Below are positions 55,843 to 64,000 of a DNA stretch of 64,000 nucleotides, piece by piece (position 1 is the stretch's first letter; each line of letters opens with the position of its first letter). The notes beneath the pieces were generated by a model. The model searched no databases and had not been told where the DNA came from. It saw only the letters and a list, made by a program, of their open reading frames with translations. The position numbers and the translations under genes were made by a program. The stretch comes from Asterias amurensis (lineage: Eukaryota; Echinodermata; Asteroidea; Forcipulatida; Asteriidae): assembly GCF_032118995.1 (NCBI RefSeq), contig NC_092663.1, positions 434,001 through 498,000 of the forward strand, written 5' to 3'.

Positions 55843-56798
55843 ATTTCTTTGTGCAACTGGGCAATTAAAAGGAATCTTGTTTTGAAAACCATGTTCTAAG
55901 GAGCTTTACTGAAGACAATGAACATTCTGAAACACAGAGTATAATTTGTATGTACACGGTGGTGTAATAAACCTTACTAGAGTTCAAACTAATTTCATAA
56001 AGCATAGGAAGTGCATTCTAACAAGAGTTGGACAATGAATCAATCTCAATGTTGGTGAAATCAATGTTGATGAAATCTAGGTAATCATAAACACATGGAC
56101 ACAGAAACAATTCAGTTGTCCTAATGTCCTGCATTTGCCAAGAAGAGTTATTTTCTTTAGCTAATTATTTTATTTGGACATCAGAATGTAGTTAATTAAC
56201 CCTGCTTCAAATATCTTAATTGTAAAACCCATTGGTTAGCTCTTAATATCCACGTTTGAGACTGCAATCGTGTTTGCACAGGCGGTGGTCATGCATTACT
56301 TGCCTCTCTCTGAGGGTACGTGCTTGACAGACAATGAAGGGACAAACAACCAAGTACCTAGGTATTTTGGTAATGTTGTTAATAACGGGATAAAATGTGA
56401 AAGTCCAAATTCTGGCACCCTGAAAAATGCATTTTCTACTTGAGGTTGATGAGGTGAAACCATTAACTTTTATCCACCAAAAGAAATTAAAAGGTATAAA
56501 TTTAGGAGGGGACCACAATATTTGCTAGGCCTTTTTTGTTTCTTTCTTGACAATTGCCTGGAAATCTGTTATGTGTAAGGGCCTTTTGGATCCAGGTAAA
56601 TTTGTTCGTCGCTTATACCTTTATTTGTCTTCCATAATTTAAGTACTGTCTTTATTATGCAAAAGAAAATTAAAAGTGATTAAATTACAGATGATTTGGG
56701 TTGTTTTTACTTCTGTAAGGCTGCCAGGAACTTTTACACTGTTTTGTGTTATAAGACCCGCAGGATTTGAAGCTTTGCATGGTGGATATACGATATAG

Positions 56799-56890
56799 TA
56801 AGGTTTGCAGTAACACCATGTGATGATTATTAACACCATGTGATGATTATCTCTAATTGAGTTGGTTCTGAAAAGAACCGTAGGTTTCAA
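56799..56890. mobile_element. Half copy of the 31478 hairpin family
   Basis: ATAGTAAGGTTTGCAGTAAC, then TAACACCATGTGATGATTAT (present twice), TCTAATTGAGTTGGTTCTGA and AAGAACCGTAGGTTTC. One arm only, with a local duplication. Confidence 0.75.
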
Positions 56891-56965
56891 CTCCACATTT
56901 GGATAAGTAGGCCTATGCCCTGATCGTCTTCGGTAGAAAGTTAGACCCTTTTGGTTTTACCCAAG

Positions 56966-59900
56966 TTATGACATGTTTAATTGAGTTAAAGTTGTGGTTT
57001 GACCATTGCTTATACTTGTACCTTTATTGTCTTTTCCATCATCCATTGCACTAAGAACTTTCTGCTTAACATTTGGATCTCCTATGCGAGCTAGAAGATT
57101 AGAATGGTGGCGTAAGTGTCTCAGAAGAAGACCTAGGTCATAGGGGTCATTGATGTCAACTGGAAGATCGATCTTTGTAGATGCCAAAAGGTCCCGAAGC
57201 TCACTCATTACTAGCACAAGAAAGAGTAGAAATAGTAAGAGTACGTGGTAAGCAAAACATGATTGAATAGATGGATTGCACAGGCGTCTTTGACCACCAT
57301 CTGTGATATAAAACTTTGGAATTGGCACGTATGTACATGTAGCGCATGACTCTCAGCCATAGATAGCTGTTAACGCGTGCACGATTTATCAAAGATGGCG
57401 GTCAATGCAAGCAGCCTATCTCAGCTGAAATTGCAAAAATTCATTCATACCCAAAACAGTTAAAGAGTGGAACACATTACCACCACAGACATCTATTCCA
57501 TCACAGACAATAATACTTTTAGAGCTGTTATATTAAAACTGTGCAGGACGAATCGCGTACACCCCTGGAAGTGGTAAAAATACTGATCACATACTAAAAA
57601 AATAAAGCGCATTAATAACTTATTAATTTGATAGTATGCGCACATGTCAAATATATTTTACGGATTATTTATTATCTGTACAAAATGTTTGTCAAGTTTT
57701 TAAAATTTGATACACATTGCACTATCGTTTTGTTTTTATTTTGAAATAATTTTTTGTACTGAAATTTGTTCTGAAATTTCTTACATCCTGTATCAATTTT
57801 ACCGGGTTCTTCTTCAGCTGGCTCTTGTAACTTTGATGTATCTTGTTCACCTTCTTGTATTTTGGTGACAACATTTGCTTGAACTGGAGCAACCTCCTCT
57901 TGAACTGGAGCAACCTCCTCTTGAGCTGGTGCAGCCTCCTGTTGAAGAGGCTTAGGTCTTGGTACAACTGGAGCAACCTCCTCTTCAACTGGTGCAGCCT
58001 CCTGTTGAACTGGAGCAACCTCCTCTTGAACTGGAGCAACCTCCTCTTGAGCTGGTGCAGCCTCCTGTTGAAGAGGCTTAAGTCTTGGTACAACTGGAGC
58101 AACCTCCTCTTCAACTGATGCAGCCTCCTGTTGAACAGGCCTAAGTCTTGGTACAACTGGAGCAACCTCCTCTTCAACTGGTGCAGCCTCCTGTTGAACA
58201 GGCCTAAGTCTTGGTACAACTGGAGCAAACTCCTCTTCAACTGGAGCAACCTCCTCTTCAACTGGTGCAGCCTGTTGAACAGGTGCAATTATTGCTTCAA
58301 CTGGAGCAACCTCCTCTTCAACTGGTGCAGCCTCCTGTTGAACAGGTGCAATTCTTGCTTCAACTGGAGCAACCTCCTCTTCAACTGGTGCAGCCTCCTG
58401 TTGAACAGGTGCAATTCTTGCTTCAACTGGAGCAACCTCCTCTACCACTGGTGCAGCCTCCTCTTGAACAGGCTCAATTCTTGCTTCAACCGGAGCAACC
58501 TCCTCTTGAGCTGGTGCAGCCTCCTGTTGAACAGGCTCAATTTTTGCTTCAACTGGAGCAACCTCCTCTTCAACTGGTGCAGCCTCCACTTGAACAGGCT
58601 CAATTTCTGCTTCAACTGAAGCAACCTCCTCTTCAACTGGTGCTGCTTCCTGTTGAACAGGCTCAATTTCTGCTTTAACTGGAACAACCTCCTCTTCAGC
58701 TGGTGCAGCCTCTTGAACTTTTTGAAGTTTTCCTTTCTTTTTGCCTTTTCCTTTCCTTCTGCCTTTGCCTTTCCTTCTGCCCTTTCCTTTCTTTCTGCCT
58801 TTTCCTTTCCTTCTGCGCTTTCCTTTCTTTCTGCCTTTTCCTTTCCTTCTGCCCTTTCTCCTCTTTTTTCCTTTTCTGACCTTTTTGCCCTTTTTACCCT
58901 TTCTGCGCTTTTTGTTTTTTCTTCTTCTAGCACGTCGGACCCTGGAATGAGCAGCATCTCTCAGACTGCTCTTGTTCTTTAGCTTGAGAATCTCTTGAAG
59001 ACTTCTTGACTTGGACTTTGATGAACCAGAATCTGTAAATTATACAAAGTAGTCACAACTTAGTCACAACTATCAAGACAAACATTGATCTGTTCATGTT
59101 GCTAAGTGTTTTTAATGAGAAGTCTTTACACGACATACAATTCAATTAGACATTTTTGGTAAAAACTATTAATGCTTCAACAAATACATAAAAAAGTATA
59201 TAAAACAGAAATTCAAAAAGCAACGTAAGCATTGCTACATAGAACACAAGGCCCTTTCGAAATGACGACTTCGGTTAAAACTTGGCTTCAGGCTCCGTCC
59301 TTGCGGCTGAAACCCTGAGCGTCTATGCACAGCATGTCCAAACAGTCACGGGGGCAAGCTAGCCTGAAGCCGAATCCAAAGCCAAAGCCGTCGTTTGAAA
59401 AAGTTTCAATTTGATATCTATCTAACCCGCCAAACAAACTTGTATTGTTGTACTTTAAATTGAATTTGAAAACCTGATTTTATACTCACAGCACAAAAAG
59501 ATGAGTTCCAATGAACTATACTGATGAATATCAAGACCGTGCTCTTGACAAGCTGGATTCATCAATAGTTTGACCACATGGTAAACATCATCACCTTGGT
59601 GGGATACTGCGTCAGCTAAGTCAATCAGGTCACATGTACATTCCCATTTGCTCTCATCCACAATCCTAATATTTAACAAAAAATCAGGCCTTTTGTAATT
59701 TCTTCATCCTTTATGCCTCTTCCACCTATTTAAAATTATCATTACAAATGTTGTTTGTGACCTAACACAAATAGGCTGAAATTACTACTTAATTGGGTCC
59801 TTTCAAAGGATACATTTTGCATTAAGTGAATTATTATCTTCTGATTTGAAATACTTACAATGTTTTGAGATTTTTCAAATCCATTATTAGTCCTTGAAGG

Positions 59901-62900
59901 CCCTTGAGTCCATTGATGGTCCTTTATGAAAAATAAAATTCAAGTAAATCAGGATAAATATCGCAACAATCTTTTATTGGAGGCCTTAATTTATCAACGA
60001 TGCTGTTGTCTAATAAAATTAAAAAATTATCTTGTTCAGGAGTAGATTTGTTTATTTAAACACTGATTGTCATTTGTGATTTGCGCTTGAACAGCATGCA
60101 TGCACCTAGAGAGTGCAGGGAAGTTCAAGCGTTGTAATTCGATTCGCAGACAGAAAACCAGTCTTCGAAACTACAAACCTGCCCCTTGAACAAGATGGTG
60201 CATATTAACAAGAAAAAAACGCATTCAAAAATAAATTTAAAACATTTTACGTAAATTGGTAACTTTTGTTTGCTAATGTTACATGCTTTTGAATAGTGGT
60301 ATTTTCCTATAAGCCAGCAGCTGATTTCATAAAGTTGTTTAGCGGTAAACAGTGTGGGAGACAGGCTTCCCAAACTGTTACCTAATCCTACATGGCAATT
60401 CGACCCTGCCAGCTTTAAACGACCGTGTAAGAACTCGCTAACGTTTTATTCCCTTATTGTAGACCGAGCTGTGTTATACAACTCATATTGACTGGCATAA
60501 TTCGGTAACTAGTGTGGGTACGCCTATTCCCCCCCTCCATCCCGAGGGAATAGACGTACATTAGTTACCTCATTGCCTGTCAATATTTGTACAATGATCT
60601 ATTTTGTATGCCTGTATACACAACCCAATACATAGATCAATACATTTTTACAAAAGTTTTTAAAATTTACAAACTTCGAAAAATTTGGTCTTTGCCTTTG
60701 GCCCTAAACCTTTATCACAAGCCGTTTTAAACGGCTGTTTAAGAACTCATTGCGGACTCTTTTATTCTCTTAAAAATACAAAATACAAATAACAGATATT
60801 TCTTTCAGAGTAGCGATTATTTATTATGGAATAACAGCTTTATGAAATTAGATTTATTGCAAACACATTTTCTAAAAAATTAGTGACACTTGTTCAAGAA
60901 AAATGCAGTTGTGCTTCAAGAAAAATGCAGTTGTGCACCGGGAAACATTTATAAATTAATCAAAATAAAACTCACATGATACTTTTTCCATCTTCGTGTT
61001 TAGCTAAGCTTTCATTTTTGCCATCGAATCCTTCAAGATTATTGACACTATGAAAGAAAAATAAGACAAAATAAGAATACAGAAAAAACGTTGATTAAAA
61101 GGGACTAAACGTAGTATAGACGATGTGACCTATGTTTCCATTCAAACCACCTTCTGTTGACAAAACACTGTACACGTCATGTTTCATCAGGCAAAAAGAC
61201 GGTTAGTCATGGTAAGATTGCGTGTACTTTCTAGCTGGCTGCCAAAACACAAAGAATTTGCCTGGCTGTATGCGCGCAAATCATTTGGTTTTTGAGTGAC
61301 GTCAGAGGTCACATCGTCTATACACATGCACAAAAAATCATAAACATCAAACATAAGTTATTAATACATGTAGTTTACATTACAAAAACAGATAGGATAA
61401 GAATTATGCTTCAGCGTTTAGTATTTGTACAAAAGAAGAGATAGGGCTGTGGATGTACTACATGTATAGACCCATTTCACCTGACGTCATCATCAGAATA
61501 ATCTTGGATGGGCAATGTCACTGTGCATATTCAGTGATCAAGTGCGCATTTTATGCGATGCAGCAGTTACACGAAACCCTATTGCCAACCATTATGGTGA
61601 GCGTGGACAGTTGCCGCGTGTGACGTGCGTGCAAGGGGTCTGTACAGGTACCTCTTCAGGATCCATTTAGGGGTTGTAAATTTTGCTGGAGTTCCTCAGA
61701 ACCAGGGGCAAAAAATTTGCTTAAAAGCACGAAAATAGCTCGCTTATTTTACACATGTTACAGGCCAAAATTTCACGCCAACATTCCTTGTGACTGGTAT
61801 TTAGCTGTTGTTTTACTTTAACATAACAATGAGTGGAGTCTTGGCCGGTAATCTAATTTTACTAAGCAAGGATTTTTTGCTTTAAAGCAAAATTTAGTGC
61901 TTAGCAGCTCTATGAAATTGGGCCCTGGTTTTGTTGATCCCCTCTGATAGGATTGCTTTGATTTCAAGAGTGAATGGGAGACTTTCAGGATGCTTAGTGG
62001 CAGCAGACTTACCAGGTAAAATCCATTGTTCTTTGTAATGTGCGCATGCTCAGAACTACGTAAACAATAGGAATTAACCTGGTAAGTCTGCTGCCACCTA
62101 GCGCCTCAAAGTCTCCCGTTGGCAAGTGTGTGGCATAGTTTGTCCCTGTGAAACTAGAGGGTTGGTATATTGCACATTTCTAGAGCATCTTGATAGCTTG
62201 AACAGTTTTACCAACAATAATCTTATAATGCATCAAGTGAGTAATAGTATTGTTCCCACCAGTATGCTCTCTGGTACAGTTAGAGCCTTTCCAGTTAACC
62301 TTTTGATCGAAAAAAGTTTGAACCATTTCAATATTCCTTATTGTTTCAAAATATTTTCTTGAAGAAGGTCATTTTGGAAAGTTTATTTAGAAAGGTTCAC
62401 AATGCATGTTTCTTTTTAGAGATTCGATCATTTTAGGTTGTTTCTATTAACAAATGTTTTAAATGAATTAGCCATTACAAACCAATCCCTATTAAATATT
62501 ATATATTTCTTCTTTTGTTCACCACATGTATTTAACAAAAATGTTTGGGTGATGGACTCCCCCTCCCATCCATCCAAAAAATGGGGCGGAGATCTACCAC
62601 CCTGCTGCCCACAATCATGTTTTACAATCTTTAAACTTACATAAGATGCTCTAAGCTGGGTTCACTTTTGGCCAGTGACCTTACTACCTTCGCTCCAACG
62701 CCATTCAACTCCCTTTGGAAAAAAAAAAAACTTTTATAAATGTGTTATTAATGACTAATTTGTTAAAGTGCTACTGTAACGAGCATGTTATCTTCGATAA
62801 TCATACATTTTCAATTTAGACCTTATTTGCAACAAATAGTTGTGTCAGTTGACTTGTACAAACTCCTGCCAAAACAGCCTTGTGACATCAAAATTCGTAT

Positions 62901-64000
62901 TGCATTTGTAGGAAGTATGAACCGAGCTTTAAAAGTAAGTCAATTTCATTTACACATTTGAATTTGTTTTCCAAATTTATGTTTGAATCCTTGTGAGGGC
63001 CCAATATGTAACAGTTATTTCACTGCCTCACTGAAAATCACCCTCTAACTACCAAACTTTCAAACAAGTTTTTTTTTTTTTACTTGAAAGTGAAGTGCGG
63101 ATTGCCATAACCAGTTAATGCCATCAAGTTCACTCTGCTTTATGTTTGGCATTTCTGTGTCATAACTAATACGGCGAGCAAAGCAATGTAATTTGTACAA
63201 TTGGTATAAAAGTGAAAGGGACACATTAGCTTCTTTGGCCACAAAAACAGACTCTAAAGCTCTTCCACAACTTGTAAATACTACAATCTTTATCTGGACA
63301 AAATTGTTTCTTGGAGGCTCATCTCCTTCATGGTTTATTTACATCAATCTTTTTATCAAATTATTTGTGTACTTGTCACTAAAGTTAAAAGTATTTATTA
63401 CAAGTTGTAATGAGTACTTTTGTCACTTTAAATAGAATTTCAAAAGCAAAGATTTGAATTCAGAAAGAATTAAGTTCTTTGTTTGAAGTGCTTTCTCACT
63501 CCGATACCCACAAGACTTTCACATTCTGTAGAAAGTTATATTTGGGGTTCATAATATAAACTTTTTGTCAATGGAATATTGAAATATGCTAATTTCCAAC
63601 TTTTTTAGATCATAGAGTCACCCATCAGGCCTCCTCATTGCACCCTGGGCCATAAACATTGGCAAGAATAATGTTTTTGTAAGTGGAAAAACTAAAAGAA
63701 ATTCCCCAAAATGAGACAAACCATTTATAAACGTCCCAGCCGTGATCTCAGTTACATGTAAAAGGAATGTCAATTGGCTACAGCATTGGACAAATGTAGA
63801 AATTATAGGGGATGTGAAAATATGAAGTCGGGAGGATCGAGGGTTACGACTAGTTATGGTTATAGTAGCGTAATCAAACTAACAAGATGGATATGGGATG
63901 TTAACTTTTGTTTGCACACGTAAAACATTTAAATACTTACAGTGCTGTTATAGAGTTATGTGGTAGAGGTGTTGTTGCGTTGTATGGCGTTTGGCAGGTT
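56966..64000 (-). CDS. Unrecognised gene with Cys-rich LRR-cap-like segment and two alternative last exons
   Basis: Exons on the - strand, 5' end outside the window: 64000-63941 (partial), 61047-60976, 59921-59859, 59665-59490, then either 59032-57672 or 57210-56966. Phases match at each join, including both choices of last exon (the donor after TGC-T is phase 1; both last exons begin with two bases). The common part reads LPHNSITALVNN, INGLKGLQGLIMDLKNLKTL, then DESKWECTCDLIDLADAV, MNPACQEHGLDIHQYSSLEL. The W-x-C-x-C...C...C spacing after leucine-rich text resembles an LRR C-terminal cap, which would make it secreted or membrane-bound; this is inference. The short ending adds MSELRDLLASTKIDLPV, YDLGLLLRHLRHHSNLLARI and a polar tail of unknown family. 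The long ending is described separately. Confidence 0.6.
57672..59032 (-). repeat. Long last exon: basic block plus Glu/Pro/Val/Ala repeats
   Basis: A 453-codon open exon after TTTACAG. It begins SGSSKSKSRSLQEILKLKN, then a ~75-residue Lys/Arg/Gly block (KGKGRRKGKGRKKGK type, 58935-58725), then about 15 units of 21 residues such as QQEAAPVEEEVAPVEARIAPV split as QQEAAPVEEEVAP and VEARIAPV (58720-57875). It ends in a Lys/Gln/Asn-rich tail KFQNKFQYKKLFQNKNK. The 63-bp units also leave long open frames in other frames on both strands; these are by-products. Strong charge segregation (very basic then acidic) suggests a disordered tail. Confidence 0.75.
59255..59402. mobile_element. Palindromic MITE in the - strand gene
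   Basis: TTTCGAAATGACGACTTCGG and TTGGCTTCAGGCT on the left mirror AGCCTGAAGCCGAATCC and CCGTCGTTTGAAA on the right. About 150 bp; no second copy. Confidence 0.8.
60465..60600. mobile_element. Shortened copy of the 31878 foldback family
   Basis: ACCGAGCTGTGTTATACAAC, TATTGACTGGCATAATTCGG and TAACTAGTG, then the inverse GAATAGACGTACATTAGTTA. Most of the middle is missing. Confidence 0.78.
61115..61322. mobile_element. MITE with TATAGACGATGTGACCT ends
   Basis: Left TATAGACGATGTGACCTATG, right GAGGTCACATCGTCTATA; 208 bp. A TA dinucleotide flank is possible. A fragment with the same end is near 7535. Confidence 0.85.
61466..61642. mobile_element. MITE, GACCCCTTGCACACACGTCA family
   Basis: Starts GACCCATTTCACCTGACGTC and ends GCGTGTGACGTGCGTGCAAG plus GGGTC; reverse orientation relative to 34231. 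Ends still pair. Confidence 0.82.
61976..62119. mobile_element. Palindromic MITE with GGGAGACTTTCAGG ends
   Basis: GGGAGACTTTCAGGATGCTT, AGTGGCAGCAGACTTACCAG on the left; CTGGTAAGTCTGCTGCCACC and CTCAAAGTCTCCC on the right. About 144 bp. The 60-bp loop includes GTGCGCATGCTCAG. Confidence 0.88.
62120..63940. other. Large intron of the - strand gene, right part
   Basis: AT-rich sequence without recognised exons, SINEs or foldbacks; only A and T runs (62718-62732, 63068-63082). The intron spans 61048-63940. Confidence 0.6.

Larger units (their letters stand above)
51828..56965. other. Region between NSUN6 and the next gene
   Basis: Densely packed MITEs (listed separately) and one weak gene candidate (54422-55488). 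54600-55290 and 55850-56640 show no recognised feature. TTTATT near 56650 may be the poly(A) signal of the - strand gene ending at 56966. Confidence 0.75.

Noticed and set aside
57392-57462. A + strand start (AAAGATGGCGGTC context) near 57393
   Set aside because: The frame stops after 22 codons with no donor seen; AAGATGGCGG is also a common promoter motif, so at most a regulatory hint.
57722-58288. A second - strand frame of 188 codons (Leu/Arg/Lys-rich)
   Set aside because: Same repeat in another frame; it does not fit the phase of the exon start at 59032.
58131-58678. Long + strand open frames of 155-162 codons (Leu/Gln/Trp-rich)
   Set aside because: These are other-frame readings of the 63-bp coding repeat on the - strand; no start context or splice sites, and the - strand frame joins in phase to upstream exons.

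Overview
The window is animal nuclear DNA: genes with many short exons, GT-AG introns of 0.1-4 kb, and very dense short foldback transposons and tRNA-derived SINEs. Gene content and repeat style suggest an echinoderm, most likely a sea star (inference; no species marker was seen). Four genes are certain and one more is well supported.

Left to right: citrate synthase (CS, + strand, 2786-12657, all but its first exon); HSPE1/Hsp10 (- strand, 18358-21630, complete); HSPD1/Hsp60 (+ strand, 24470-34072, complete coding region); NSUN6, a tRNA cytosine-5 methyltransferase (+ strand, 41877-51827, complete). On the - strand from the right edge (64000) to 56966 lies an unrecognised gene with a Cys-rich, LRR-cap-like segment. 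It can end in either of two phase-compatible last exons, one encoding a Lys/Arg-rich stretch followed by about 15 Glu/Pro/Val/Ala repeats. Two weak gene candidates lie at 38211-38969 and 54422-55488.

CS, HSPE1 and HSPD1 all encode mitochondrial matrix proteins. HSPE1 and HSPD1 stand head to head, as in vertebrates, and share the 21.6-24.5 kb interval, which holds a near-consensus heat-shock element at 21989-22001. CS and HSPE1 are tail to tail across 5.7 kb. The initiator Met of HSPE1 appears to be alone on its exon.

Introns and intergenic DNA are filled with repeats: at least 14 pieces of one ~380-bp TTAA-flanked foldback element; two copies of a TTAA-flanked element, one of them with a THAP-domain start (Kolobok type); a family whose ends read GGGCCCAATTTCATGGC; a family with TTCACAAAG ends; several further palindromic MITEs; long-arm foldbacks; SINEs; LINE 3' ends; a hammerhead-like motif; and minisatellites. 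Many are nested, which gives relative ages. No LTR retrovirus-like element or Polinton was recognised.
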